From contig NZ_JADMSO010000005.1 in the NCBI RefSeq assembly GCF_015560805.1, forward strand, positions 1 to 64,000: a DNA stretch of 64,000 bases. Reading direction: 5' to 3'. The translations under genes were made by a program, and so were the position numbers. The stretch is from Mediterraneibacter glycyrrhizinilyticus (GTDB lineage: Bacteria; Bacillota; Clostridia; Lachnospirales; Lachnospiraceae). Below, in pieces: positions 1 through 7,741 of this stretch (position 1 is its first letter; every line of letters starts with the position of its first letter). Below the pieces are notes generated by a model, which was not told where the DNA came from, did no database searches, and saw nothing but the letters and a program-made list of their open reading frames with translations.

Positions 1-90
1 AAGGCCTCCTTATGATAAAATATTTTACCATAGAAGACCTTCTAAAACATTATTTACAGAAAAAGTTTCACATTCTCGTATTTTAAGATT

Positions 91-447
91 TTACTCCAAA
101 ATTTTACCGTCCAGCGAAAGGGTAACGATCTGCCAGGGAATGAATTTTCCGCTTGCCTGCAATGCTTTTTTGGCAGCCGATTCTAATCCGCCGCAGCAGG
201 GAACTTCCATGCGCACAACCGTTACACTTTGAATATTGTTGTTTTGAATGATCTGGGTCAGCTTTTCGCTGTAATCTATGCTGTCGAGTTTTGGACAACC
301 GATTATCGTAATTTTTCCATGCATAAAATCTTCATGCATTCTGGCGTAGGCATATGCGCTGCAGTCAGCCGCAATCAACAATTTTGCTCCGTCAAAATAC
401 GGTGCATTGGTCGGTACCAGCTTGATTTGACAGGGCCATTGCTCCAA
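91..447 (-). CDS. C-terminal half of an interrupted 4Fe-4S ferredoxin-family protein
   Basis: This 118-residue frame is the second half of a protein whose first half lies at 505-801. Both are in the same reading frame, separated by one TAG (505-507) and 19 sense codons. The half contains the segment QWPCQIKLVPTNAPYFDGA and a later VPCCGG cysteine motif, as I recall from full-length clostridial homologues of about 250 residues. The listed start is a TTG without a convincing ribosome binding site, so independent translation is doubtful. Its role is inferred from the family: a redox/iron-sulfur protein often found beside Fnr-type regulators. I regard the two parts as one gene broken by a nonsense mutation, unless the stop is a sequence error or is read through. 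Confidence 0.6.
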   Translation of the reverse strand: MEQWPCQIKLVPTNAPYFDGAKLLIAADCSAYAYARMHEDFMHGKITIIGCPKLDSIDYSEKLTQIIQNNNIQSVTVVRMEVPCCGGLESAAKKALQASGKFIPWQIVTLSLDGKILE

Positions 448-504
448 CCGGGATTCTGCCTGCGCCTGAGCAGAACGGGGGATTTCCTGTGAATGCTGAA
501 TATG

Positions 505-801
505 CTACATCTGACTGCCGGGACAGCCTGTGTGGGAAACAGCAGCATGATCATTTCTCATTTTTTTTCTCATATTTTCCTGTGCAGATTTCTCGTCATA
601 GGCGGCAGCTTCTCGTTCTACAAAGGAAATTGCACCTGTCGGACAGGTTGGAAGACAATCTCCCAAACCATCACAATAATCATCTCGCAGAAGTTTGGCT
701 TTTCCGTTTACCATGCCGATCGCGCCCTCGTGACAGGCTGCGGCACAAGCGCCGCATCCGTTACATTTTTCTTCGTTTATTTGGATAATTTTCCGAATCA
801 T
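505..801 (-). CDS. N-terminal half of 4Fe-4S dicluster ferredoxin-like protein, ends at in-frame TAG
   Basis: The protein starts MIRKIIQINEEKCNGCG and has a classic cluster motif C-x2-C-x2-C-x3-C near residues 11-21. A second cysteine set follows in DDYCDGLGDCLPTCPTGA. This is the pattern of a two-cluster electron-transfer ferredoxin domain. I chose the ATG at 801 because homologues begin at MIRK; the frame is open back to 852 but the extra residues are not typical. The reading frame stops at TAG 505-507 after GCPGSQM and continues in the same frame into the 91-447 segment. It is divergent from the Crp/Fnr gene at 894, with a perfect palindrome between them, so it is probably controlled by that regulator. 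Confidence 0.75.
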   Translation of the reverse strand: MIRKIIQINEEKCNGCGACAAACHEGAIGMVNGKAKLLRDDYCDGLGDCLPTCPTGAISFVEREAAAYDEKSAQENMRKKMRNDHAAVSHTGCPGSQM

Positions 802-863
802 TTTCACTTCATCTTTTCTCTTGTCTTTCTTGACAGAGTATATTACAATCAAAAACGAAAGTC

Positions 864-879
864 CGTTGTCATAACAACG
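864..879. promoter_or_regulatory. Perfect dyad operator candidate between ferredoxin and Crp/Fnr genes
   Basis: The sequence CGTTGT-CATA-ACAACG is a perfect 6-bp dyad with a 4-bp spacer, and contains TTG-N6-CAA. It lies in the short divergent gap directly ahead of the ribosome binding site (881-890) of the Crp/Fnr gene. Spacing and symmetry suit a Crp/Fnr-family dimer, so autoregulation plus control of the ferredoxin is a reasonable inference. Binding is not shown. Confidence 0.5.
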
Positions 880-893
880 AAAAGGGAGGAAAT

Positions 894-1541
894 ATGAAAT
901 TATCTGATATGCAGCTATTCCGTGGATTGAAAGAAGAGGAGATCGCCTCGCTTTTAAGCTGTTTGAGTAGTTTAAAGCGCAATTATAAAAAAGGAGAAGT
1001 AATTCTTTCAGAAGGGAGCATTACAGAGAATATAGGGATTGTGTTGTCCGGTATGGCGATGATATCCTGTAACGATATCTGGGGGAATACAAGTATTTTA
1101 GGAAATGTTGCGCCGGGCTCTGTATTTGCCGAGGTATATGCCTGTATTCCGGGACAGCCGATGTTGGTTACAGTGTCTGCTGCGGAAGATACCTCGGTGT
1201 TGTTTATGAATGTAGGCCGTGTCCTGACTGCCTGCACAAATGCCTGCCCTTTTCATACAAATCTTGCGCGAAATTTACTGACAGTCTGTGCTTACAAAAG
1301 TCTGCAGCTTTCGCAAAAAATCTTGCATACCGGTTCCAAATCCATACGGGGACGATTGATGTCTTATTTTTCGGAATGTGCAAAACATGCTGGAAGCAAA
1401 TCTTTTCGGATCCCATATAATCGTCAGCAGCTAGCAGATTATTTGAATGTTGATCGCAGTAGTATGTGCAACGAGCTTTCTAAAATGCGGAAAGATGGCA
1501 TAATTGAATACAAAAAAAATTGTATTTTGCTCAAGAACTAA
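894..1541 (+). CDS. Crp/Fnr family transcriptional regulator
   Basis: This is a 215-residue protein with the usual Crp/Fnr layout. An N-terminal cyclic-nucleotide-type beta-roll spans about residues 1-120, a dimer helix follows, and a C-terminal winged helix-turn-helix contains NRQQLADYLNVDRSSMCNEL (about 175-195). The AGGGAGGA ribosome binding site sits 4 bases ahead of the ATG. There is no N-terminal cysteine cluster like that of enterobacterial Fnr, so the effector is unknown. Being divergent from an iron-sulfur protein suggests a redox or nitrosative-stress role like the HcpR branch, but this is inference from context. The gene is followed by a long inverted repeat that separates it from a convergent gene. 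Confidence 0.85.
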   Translation: MKLSDMQLFRGLKEEEIASLLSCLSSLKRNYKKGEVILSEGSITENIGIVLSGMAMISCNDIWGNTSILGNVAPGSVFAEVYACIPGQPMLVTVSAAEDTSVLFMNVGRVLTACTNACPFHTNLARNLLTVCAYKSLQLSQKILHTGSKSIRGRLMSYFSECAKHAGSKSFRIPYNRQQLADYLNVDRSSMCNELSKMRKDGIIEYKKNCILLKN

Positions 1542-1542
1542 G

Positions 1543-1591
1543 ATAAGCGTCAATGTACAAGGCGTATTTCCTATTGTACATTGACGCTTAT
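1543..1591. terminator. 18-bp perfect inverted repeat between convergent genes
   Basis: The arms 1543-1560 and 1574-1591 are perfect complements (ATAAGCGTCAATGTACAA and its reverse) around a 13-base loop. The element begins one base after the Crp/Fnr stop codon and ends 17 bases before the stop of the convergent gene. A bidirectional terminator is the simplest reading, although the T-run is poor. A small mobile palindrome is the alternative. Confidence 0.55.
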
Positions 1592-1608
1592 GTTAGAATA
1601 GAGATTTC

Positions 1609-2067
1609 TTATTTTTCTTTGTTCTCTTTTTCCTTTTTGAATCTTGCAAAGAAACCTTTCTTTTTCTGAGGTGTCTCGAGCGGTCCGCGCACACCTTTGA
1701 CTCCGGTTATGTAAATGCCGCTTACGACAGCCTTTACTTCTTTTTTGACCGGGATCAGCGGGAATACTTTTTCGTCGCACATCAGTGTCATGATCTTTGG
1801 TCCGACTTTGGCTTTGACAACTGCGACTTTCGTTCTGCGCAGATACTTCGGTGTGTTCTCGACAACAACAGATGGAAGACCAGCTTCTTTTAATTTCATA
1901 CGCTTCTTATCAATGATCAGCATGTTCATCGTCTGAGCCATCGCATCCATCTGTGCTTTCTGCTCAGCCTGTTTCTTTTCCGTCTTCTTCCCGAAAAAAT
2001 AAAGCGCGACAAGCGCTGCAATCAGGATGATCAGGACGACAATTAATACAATTGTTCCAGTACTCAC
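1609..2067 (-). CDS. Small membrane-anchored protein of unknown function
   Basis: This is a 152-residue protein with one N-terminal membrane helix (about residues 5-25, rich in I/V/L and ending FFGKK). A charged, partly coiled segment follows (KKTEKKQAEQKAQMDAMAQT), then a compact region of about 80 residues and a very lysine-rich tail. I do not recognise a domain; proteins of this shape occur in Lachnospiraceae. The start is GTG at 2067, supported by TTAGGAGGATTTACC directly upstream. The gene has its own sigma-A promoter and is convergent with the Crp/Fnr gene. A role in envelope tethering is possible but unsupported. Confidence 0.7.
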   Translation of the reverse strand: MSTGTIVLIVVLIILIAALVALYFFGKKTEKKQAEQKAQMDAMAQTMNMLIIDKKRMKLKEAGLPSVVVENTPKYLRRTKVAVVKAKVGPKIMTLMCDEKVFPLIPVKKEVKAVVSGIYITGVKGVRGPLETPQKKKGFFARFKKEKENKEK

Positions 2068-2114
2068 GGTAAATCCTCCTAAAATCCTCTAAATTCCGCA
2101 ATTAAGCTTCTAGT

Positions 2115-2143
2115 ATTGTATCATTGTTTTTGGGGAAGTGCAA
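2115..2143 (-). promoter_or_regulatory. Sigma-A promoter of the 1609-2067 gene
   Basis: On the minus strand TTGCAC (2143-2138), a 17-base spacer and TACAAT (2120-2115) match the housekeeping consensus. They lie about 50 bases upstream of the GTG start. Confidence 0.6.
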
Positions 2144-2162
2144 GAGATTTGAGATTTTAGGG

Positions 2163-2191
2163 TTACTTTTCCGAATGAAACCGAGTATACT
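2163..2191 (+). promoter_or_regulatory. Probable sigma-A promoter of cardiolipin synthase
   Basis: TTACTT (2163-2168), 17 bases, then TATACT (2186-2191), about 60 bases before the ATG at 2253. If correct, the open frame upstream of 2253 is leader, not coding sequence. Confidence 0.45.
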
Positions 2192-2252
2192 ATATCTACA
2201 ATGGATCCGGCAAAAACTGTCGGAATGTCACATGAGAGAGAAAGGAAGTTAT

Positions 2253-3728
2253 ATGGCGGAAACGATTTGGAATACACTTGTAGAAATTTATGATTTCTTG
2301 ATGAACAATCTGGTTGTGATCAATATTATACTTGCGTTGGCGATCATTTTCTTTCAGAGAAGATCCCCGCAGACCGTCTGGACATGGCTTCTGCTTTTGT
2401 ATTTTATTCCGATTTTAGGATTTATTTTATATCTGGTGATCGGACAGGATTTCCATAAAAGCAGGATGTTCAAGGCGAAAGAAATCGAGGGCGATCTTAA
2501 GTATGCGGTCCGCAGGCAGGAGGAAAATATATATCGGAAGCGGCTGCGGCTGGCGAATCCTGAGATGGCAAGATTTAAAGATCTGATCCTTTACAATCTG
2601 GAAGCCGGACAGGCAGTCCTGACGGACAATAACGACGTCCGGATTTATAAGGACGGGCGCGAGAAATTTCAGGCTCTTCTTACGGAAATGGAGCAGGCGA
2701 AACGTTACATTCATATGCAGTATTACATTATCAAAAACGATGAACTTTGGCAGGCGATCGAACCGGTGCTGAAACGGAAAGTCAAGGAGGGCGTTGCGGT
2801 CCGTATTTTATTTGACAGTATGGGATGCCGTACGATGAAGAACCGGGATTGGGAGCGTCTGGAAAGGGCAGGAATCGAGGTCGCGGAATTCTTTCCGGCG
2901 CTGCTTGGAAATCTTCAGCTGCGTATCAATTATCGGAATCATCGTAAAATCGTAGTGATCGACGGCAGAATCGGATTTGTCGGAGGGTTTAATGTCGGGC
3001 GCGAATATATCGGATTGGATGAGAAATTCGGATATTGGCGCGATACACATCTTTGCATAGAGGGGGCGGCGGTCACATCTTTGGCGGTGCGGTTCGTATT
3101 GGACTGGAATTATGCGGCAAAAGAAAATCTGTTTTTGGACGACCAGCTGTTTGAAATACCCCACTATGTACGGAACGGGCATGATCCGGTACAGATCATT
3201 TCCAGTGGACCGGACTCACAGATCAAGATGATCCATGATAACTATCTGCATTTGATACACAGTGCAAAACATCATGTGTACATACAGACGCCGTATTTTA
3301 TTCCGGATGATTCGATTTTGGATGCGCTGAAAATCGCGAGCCGCTCGGGAATTGATGTGCGGATCATGGTGCCTTGCAAACCCGATCACCCATTTGTTTA
3401 TTGGGCGACATATTCTTATATCGGAGAAATGGTCGAGGCAGGTGCGAAGTGTTATGTTTATGACAATGGATTTCTGCATGCGAAGACATTGAGCGTAGAC
3501 GGAATGGTGGCGTGTGTCGGAACTGCTAATATGGATATCAGAAGTTTTGGATTGAACTTTGAGGTAAATGCGGTCATTTACAGCGAACGGACCGTACAGC
3601 GGCTGGAGCGTGCTTTTGAAAATGATATGACGAAATGTACACATGTGACCCGGAAAGTGTACGATCAACGAGGACTTGTGATCAAAGCCAAAGAACAGTT
3701 TTCACGATTACTCTCCCCGCTGCTGTAA
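2253..3728 (+). CDS. cls: Cardiolipin synthase
   Basis: The protein joins phosphatidylglycerol molecules (or transfers phosphatidyl groups) to make cardiolipin at the cytoplasmic membrane. It has 491 residues, the usual family length. Two N-terminal membrane helices come first (around VVINIILALAIIFF and WLLLLYFIPILGFILYLVIG). Two phospholipase-D HKD motifs follow, HRKIVVIDGRIGFVGG and HAKTLSVDGMVACVGTANMD. The frame is open to 2124, but the ATG at 2253 has a good AAAGGAAG site and begins right before the first membrane helix, as in homologues. The gene appears monocistronic. The family assignment is secure; the precise paralogue (ClsA type) is inferred from the two membrane segments. Confidence 0.93.
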   Translation: MAETIWNTLVEIYDFLMNNLVVINIILALAIIFFQRRSPQTVWTWLLLLYFIPILGFILYLVIGQDFHKSRMFKAKEIEGDLKYAVRRQEENIYRKRLRLANPEMARFKDLILYNLEAGQAVLTDNNDVRIYKDGREKFQALLTEMEQAKRYIHMQYYIIKNDELWQAIEPVLKRKVKEGVAVRILFDSMGCRTMKNRDWERLERAGIEVAEFFPALLGNLQLRINYRNHRKIVVIDGRIGFVGGFNVGREYIGLDEKFGYWRDTHLCIEGAAVTSLAVRFVLDWNYAAKENLFLDDQLFEIPHYVRNGHDPVQIISSGPDSQIKMIHDNYLHLIHSAKHHVYIQTPYFIPDDSILDALKIASRSGIDVRIMVPCKPDHPFVYWATYSYIGEMVEAGAKCYVYDNGFLHAKTLSVDGMVACVGTANMDIRSFGLNFEVNAVIYSERTVQRLERAFENDMTKCTHVTRKVYDQRGLVIKAKEQFSRLLSPLL

Positions 3729-4005
3729 CGGAAAATCATTATTTTTGAAATTTTATGAAATAACCGTGAATTTTCCCCAATCCCTTTTTTTCCACAGTTA
3801 TATAAGGTATAATGTGCGGAAAGGGCAGAGCCGAGCTGCCACTATCAGAACAGCAATTCGGCAAGCTTGCTTGCCAGAGAGCTGTTCTGATAGTGGCGAT
3901 TCGGCGAGCGAAGCGAGCCGAGGAAAATGCGAAGCATTTAGCGAGGCTGCGGCAAAGCGGGCAGTTTCAGGAAAAGAAAGACAGGAAAGAATAGGAGAAA
4001 AAGAA
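3729..4005. repeat. Palindromic repeat cluster in the leader of the PPIase lipoprotein gene
   Basis: A 60-base nested hairpin lies at 3838-3897. Its 17-bp perfect arms (3838-3854 and 3881-3897) enclose a second hairpin (GGCAAGC, 3860-3866, with GCTTGCC, 3869-3875). Further short palindromes with GAA loops follow at 3901-3921 and 3925-3939 (AAATGC-GAA-GCATTT). A TATAAT hexamer at 3808-3813 suggests the whole array is transcribed as the leader of the 4006 gene. It is open in frame but its repetitive, self-complementary make-up argues against coding. It resembles dispersed extragenic palindromes I have seen described in Lachnospiraceae genomes; copy number cannot be judged here. Confidence 0.65.
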
Positions 4006-5079
4006 ATGAGAAAGAAATGGATTGCAGCAGGAATTGGAATGATCATGGCAGTGTCCCTGACGGGATGCAGCGGAAAATTATCCAATGACTATGTGACGAT
4101 CAATCAGTATAAAGGATTGGAAGTATCGAAAGTAGAAAAGACAGAAGTTACCGATGAGATGGTAGAGAACACGATCAACAGTTATCTCACAGCGGATCAG
4201 ACAAAGACAGAGATCGCCGATAGGGCGGCGGAACTTGGCGATACGGTTGATATTGACTATACAGGTACGATGGACGGAACGGCATTTGACGGCGGAAGCG
4301 ATACCGGGGCAATGTTGGAACTGGGATCAGGTTCTTTTATCGGGGCAACGGATTCATATAAAGGATTTGAAGAGCAGATCGTAGGACACAATCCGGGAGA
4401 GACATTTACGATCACGGTACAGTTCCCATCTGATTATCAGAATGCAGATTTTTCAGATAAGGTGGCGGATTTTGAGATCAAACTGAATAAGATTTATGAA
4501 GTGAAGACGCCGGAGCTTACGGATGAGTGGGTACAGACGATGAGCGAAGAATCGAAAACCGTGGAAGAGTTCAAAAAAGAGATCCGTGAGAAAATGGAGA
4601 AAAATATCCAGGCAAGTGCTGACGGACAGCTCCAGCAGGCGGTTATGGAGGCATTTTTAGAGCAGACTGAGGTAAAGAAACTTCCGCAGGATCAGGTGGA
4701 CGAGCAGTATAAGAGCATCGAGGGAACTTATCAGAAAATGGCGGAAGCTTATGGTGTAGAGTTTGCGGAATTTTTATCCGGTTATATGAACATGACGGAA
4801 GAGCAGTTCAAAGAACAGGCGCAGGAAGTGGCAGAGACTGCAGTGAAACGTGATCTTGCATGCAAACTTTTAGCAGAGAAAAAGAATCTGGAACCGTCGG
4901 ATAAAGAATACGAAGAGATGGCAGAGACTTATGCAAAACAGTCTAATTACGAGGACGTGGAAAGCTTTAAAAAAGAAGTCGGAGAAGATGTGGTCAAAAG
5001 CGCGGTATTACAGCAGAAAGTAGTAGAATATCTGGCGGACAACTGCGTGCAGGTAGAGCCGAGCGATTCTGAAAAATAA
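4006..5079 (+). CDS. FKBP-type peptidyl-prolyl isomerase lipoprotein, trigger-factor-like
   Basis: This is a 357-residue secreted folding factor. Residues 1-21 form a lipoprotein signal ending in the lipobox LTGC, so the mature protein should be lipid-anchored outside the membrane. An FKBP domain follows, with GDTVDIDYTGTMDGTAFDGG and FEEQIVGHNPGETFTITVQFP (about 75-165). A trigger-factor-type C-terminal helical domain makes up the rest. The ATG at 4006 is preceded by AATAGGAGAAAAAG and gives a perfect signal peptide. The open frame back to 3745 crosses the palindromic repeat and is rejected. The likely role is prolyl isomerisation or chaperoning of exported proteins. It is followed closely by the aldose-epimerase-like gene. 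Confidence 0.88.
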   Translation: MRKKWIAAGIGMIMAVSLTGCSGKLSNDYVTINQYKGLEVSKVEKTEVTDEMVENTINSYLTADQTKTEIADRAAELGDTVDIDYTGTMDGTAFDGGSDTGAMLELGSGSFIGATDSYKGFEEQIVGHNPGETFTITVQFPSDYQNADFSDKVADFEIKLNKIYEVKTPELTDEWVQTMSEESKTVEEFKKEIREKMEKNIQASADGQLQQAVMEAFLEQTEVKKLPQDQVDEQYKSIEGTYQKMAEAYGVEFAEFLSGYMNMTEEQFKEQAQEVAETAVKRDLACKLLAEKKNLEPSDKEYEEMAETYAKQSNYEDVESFKKEVGEDVVKSAVLQQKVVEYLADNCVQVEPSDSEK

Positions 5080-5113
5080 TATGAGGATAAATCGTCACAG
5101 GGGAGGAAAAGCC

Positions 5114-5980
5114 ATGAAACTGGAAAATGAGTTTTTGTATGCGGAGATTTCGGAGATGGGTGCGGAAGTTATCCGTATTTATGACAAAGAAAATCAGCGT
5201 GATATTTTGTGGGAGGGAGATCCGAAGTATTGGAAACGTCACTCTCCGGTGTTGTTTCCGAACGTAGGAAAAACCTATCGAAATACCGTACGGATTGGAG
5301 GAATCCAGTATCCGACAAGTCAGCATGGATTTGCAAGAGATACGATGTTTATATGCATCAAATCATCCAAGGACAATGCTTCGTTTATGATCCTGTCCAA
5401 CGAAGAAATGAAAGAAGTCTATCCGTATGATTTTGAACTTCATATCAGTTATCAATTGCGTGGGAAAGAGCTGGAAGTCGAGTGGCAAGTCAAGAACCGG
5501 ACGGCAGAGACGATGTATTTTACGATCGGCGGGCATCCGGCATTTCGGTTTGCCGAAGCAGGCGAAAAAAAAGAAGATTATTTTCTGAAATTTCCGGGCA
5601 AAACGGAATTGAATTATATTCTCGTGGATCCGGCAAGCGGAACCGGTGTGCCGGATCAGAGTTATCCGTTGGAATTAGAGCAGGAAATGTATCCGGTATC
5701 TGAGGAAATGTTTGAGAAAGATGCGTTGATCTTTGACGGGCAGCTGGAAGAAGTATGGCTGTGCCGAAAAGACAGAACTCCATATGTGGGACTTCGGTGT
5801 AAAGGATTTCCGAATTTCGGGATCTGGTCCGTAAAGGATGCTCCGTTCGTATGTCTGGAGCCGTGGGTCGGACGTTGTGATAACGTAGGGTTCGAGGGAG
5901 ATATTTCCGAGAAACCGGGGATCACACAGTTGGAAGCCGGAGAAAAATTTGTAAAAGCTTATCAGATCATAGTTGCGTAG
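5114..5980 (+). CDS. Aldose 1-epimerase family protein (LacX-like)
   Basis: The 288-residue protein spans a full galactose-mutarotase-like beta-sandwich. Conserved stretches include the HGFARD motif (around residue 74), IGGHPAF (about 140) and a late EPWVGRCDN segment. The histidines in HGFARD and GGHPAF correspond to the family's catalytic region. It probably interconverts anomers of a hexose or acts as the LacX-type relative of unknown substrate. The ATG at 5114 has an excellent GGGGAGGAAAAGCC site; the in-frame ATG at 5081 lacks one. It lies 34 bases after the PPIase gene with no terminator between, and a strong terminator follows, so the two may be cotranscribed. Confidence 0.85.
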   Translation: MKLENEFLYAEISEMGAEVIRIYDKENQRDILWEGDPKYWKRHSPVLFPNVGKTYRNTVRIGGIQYPTSQHGFARDTMFICIKSSKDNASFMILSNEEMKEVYPYDFELHISYQLRGKELEVEWQVKNRTAETMYFTIGGHPAFRFAEAGEKKEDYFLKFPGKTELNYILVDPASGTGVPDQSYPLELEQEMYPVSEEMFEKDALIFDGQLEEVWLCRKDRTPYVGLRCKGFPNFGIWSVKDAPFVCLEPWVGRCDNVGFEGDISEKPGITQLEAGEKFVKAYQIIVA

Positions 5981-6011
5981 AGCACTTACAGAGAAAAATC
6001 AGTATAGAAAG

Positions 6012-6070
6012 AAAAAGTTCAGCAAAGGACAGTGGCGATGTGTGCCAGTCTGTCCGGCTGAACTTTTTTT
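6012..6070. terminator. Strong terminator hairpin, probably bidirectional
   Basis: AAAAGTTCAGC pairs with GCTGAACTTTT, and inner GGACA/TGTCC-type pairs extend the stem. It ends in a run of eight T. It sits between the convergent epimerase-like and M20 peptidase genes. Confidence 0.85.
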
Positions 6071-6108
6071 TATGATCTGCTTCTAAATCAGTGTGCTGTT
6101 CCGGCGTT

Positions 6109-7269
6109 TCAAAAGATAAGATCTGCCAGCCGTTTGTATACCGTTTCACAGCGCAGAATGTCTTCGATTGCGACCCATTCGTCCGGCTGGTGCGCACATT
6201 CGAGATTGCCGGGACCGTAGGACATGCAGTTTGTGTTGTGCAGAGTTCCGGCGATGACCGCGGTGTCGGTATAGCCCGGAAAGCAGCTCACGATCGTTTC
6301 GACGCCGGTCGTCCGGCAGCAGATTTTATGCAAATGTCTTAATAATGGAGAATGTTCGTCTTTTTCCACATAGGGGCGGTTTCCGGTGATCTTGTAGGAA
6401 GCATGGATTCCGGGTACAGTGGTTTGTGCGTTTTCGATCGCCTGTTGGACGATCCGGTTGGTCTGTTCGGTACAAAGTGGCGGAACAAGGCGCATATCGA
6501 TCCACAACTTGCATTGATCCGGAACGACATACGGGCGATAACCGCCCTCAATCTGTCCAAATGTGACCGTAGACTGACCGAGATCCGGATGTGTCGGCGC
6601 GTTTTGGATCGCGGTACGGATCTCATGAATGATCTCCGCCATGGCGGCAACGGCGTCTGCCCCTTTCCATGGCGTACTGGCATGAGCCGTGTGCCCGGTG
6701 ACTGTGATCTCGTACCAGGTCCGTCCTTTGTGGGCAACCTGGATCTGCCCGTTGGTTGGTTCGGCATCCAGAATCCAGTCTTCTTTTGTGACCCAGCCGG
6801 ATTGGATACAGCGTTCGCTTCCGCGCATAAAATCTTCTTCGTCTACGGTACAGATCAGTTTTAATGTGCGCCGCGGCGGGGTGCTTATTGATTTTTGTGC
6901 TGCATAAGAAAAAGCAGACAGACAGCAGGCAAGACCGGATTTCATATCACAAGCTCCTCTGCCGTAAATTTTGCCGTCACGTTCCAAAGCAGAAAAAGGT
7001 GGAACAGTCCAGCCGTTTCCGACAACGACCGTATCCATATGGCAGATCCAGACAAGAGCCGGAAGACCCGGATCCGTTCCCGGAAGTTCTGCCATCAGAT
7101 TGAATCGGTTGGGAAGCACTTCGTCCTGATAAAGGCGGACATCAGCGTGTAAAGCCGAGATCAGCCAGCTACAGATCCAGTCTTTGATCGTCAGCTCATA
7201 AGTTCCCGGATCGGTGCTTTCGATTTGGATGAGCTGACGGGTCAGCTCTGTGGCAAGTGAATGTTCCAT
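6109..7269 (-). CDS. M20 family metallopeptidase (ArgE/DapE/CPG2-like)
   Basis: This is a 386-residue zinc-dependent amidohydrolase or peptidase. Metal-binding and catalytic landmarks appear in order: WICHMDTVVVGNGW (ligand His and catalytic Asp), YGRGACDMKSGLAC (bridging Asp), and VDEEDFMRGSE (catalytic Glu and ligand). A dimerisation-lid stretch contains VTGHTAHASTPWKGADAV, and a late ligand His lies near CMSYGPGNLECAHQPDEW. The ATG at 7269 has a GAGGAGGGA ribosome binding site; upstream in-frame codons are rejected. N-acetylornithine deacetylase, succinyl-diaminopimelate desuccinylase or a dipeptidase are all possible, and the substrate cannot be decided from sequence alone. The gene stands alone with its own probable promoter. 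Confidence 0.87.
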   Translation of the reverse strand: MEHSLATELTRQLIQIESTDPGTYELTIKDWICSWLISALHADVRLYQDEVLPNRFNLMAELPGTDPGLPALVWICHMDTVVVGNGWTVPPFSALERDGKIYGRGACDMKSGLACCLSAFSYAAQKSISTPPRRTLKLICTVDEEDFMRGSERCIQSGWVTKEDWILDAEPTNGQIQVAHKGRTWYEITVTGHTAHASTPWKGADAVAAMAEIIHEIRTAIQNAPTHPDLGQSTVTFGQIEGGYRPYVVPDQCKLWIDMRLVPPLCTEQTNRIVQQAIENAQTTVPGIHASYKITGNRPYVEKDEHSPLLRHLHKICCRTTGVETIVSCFPGYTDTAVIAGTLHNTNCMSYGPGNLECAHQPDEWVAIEDILRCETVYKRLADLIF

Positions 7270-7300
7270 AAAAAATCCCTCCTCAGATAAAAAGTTGAAA

Positions 7301-7329
7301 ATCATATAGAGCAGGCTGCAAAGAAACAA
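7301..7329 (-). promoter_or_regulatory. Probable promoter of the M20 peptidase gene
   Basis: Minus-strand TTGTTT (7329-7324), 17 bases, TATGAT (7306-7301), about 30 bases ahead of the ATG. The -35 box abuts the T-tract of the terminator of the upstream unit. Confidence 0.4.
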
Positions 7330-7365
7330 AAAGTGTACGCCCGGAAAGAACAGGGCGTACACTTT
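7330..7365 (-). terminator. Terminator of the yccF unit
   Basis: AAGTGTACGCCC (7331-7342) pairs perfectly with GGGCGTACACTT around a 10-base loop. On the minus strand it is followed by TTTTTGTTTCTTT, typical of an intrinsic terminator. Confidence 0.85.
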
Positions 7366-7379
7366 GAAATGGGCTGCTG

Positions 7380-7739
7380 TCAGTAGACTTCTGCACCGAA
7401 CGGCATCAGTGCCAGTTTGGCAATCTTAAAATGCTGCAGACCAAATGGTATTCCGACGATCGTAATGCACATCAGTATGCCGAACAGGGCGGATTCCAGA
7501 GCCAGCGGAATTCCGGAGATGATCATCCATAAAATATTTAATAAAAGAGATCCCGCTCCTCCGCCGTAGGTCACTTCTTTTCCAAATGGAAAGAAGCTGA
7601 GCGCGGCAAATTTGAAACACTGCATTCCGATCGGAATCCCAACGATCGTGATGCACCAGAGACAGCCGCTTAAGCACCAGCTGAGACCGCTTAAAAATCC
7701 GCCGCAGATAAACCATAACACATTTCCGAGACATCCCAT
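7380..7739 (-). CDS. yccF: YccF domain-containing inner membrane protein
   Basis: This is a 119-residue membrane protein with two internally similar halves. Each has a CITIVGIPxGxQxFK signature (CITIVGIPIGMQCFKFAAL and CITIVGIPFGLQHFKIAKL) followed by a PFG motif. This duplicated YccF domain is diagnostic; the family's function is unknown. The ATG at 7739 is well placed behind AAAGGAG; a TTG two codons upstream is too close to the site. It begins 2 bases after the stop of the preceding gene, so the two are almost certainly translated from one mRNA, and both sit downstream of a yybP-ykoY riboswitch. This suggests a link to manganese or membrane cation homeostasis, which is an inference from context only. 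Confidence 0.88.
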   Translation of the reverse strand: MGCLGNVLWFICGGFLSGLSWCLSGCLWCITIVGIPIGMQCFKFAALSFFPFGKEVTYGGGAGSLLLNILWMIISGIPLALESALFGILMCITIVGIPFGLQHFKIAKLALMPFGAEVY

Positions 7740-7741
7740 GA

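Noticed and set aside
505-507. TAG read as pyrrolysine or reassigned codon
   Set aside because: TAG ends intact genes such as fliG and fliM here, and no tRNA-Pyl or pyl genes are visible.
3745-4005. In-frame N-terminal extension of the PPIase lipoprotein
   Set aside because: It crosses a nested palindromic repeat, would bury the clear lipoprotein signal at 4006 and lacks a ribosome binding site.
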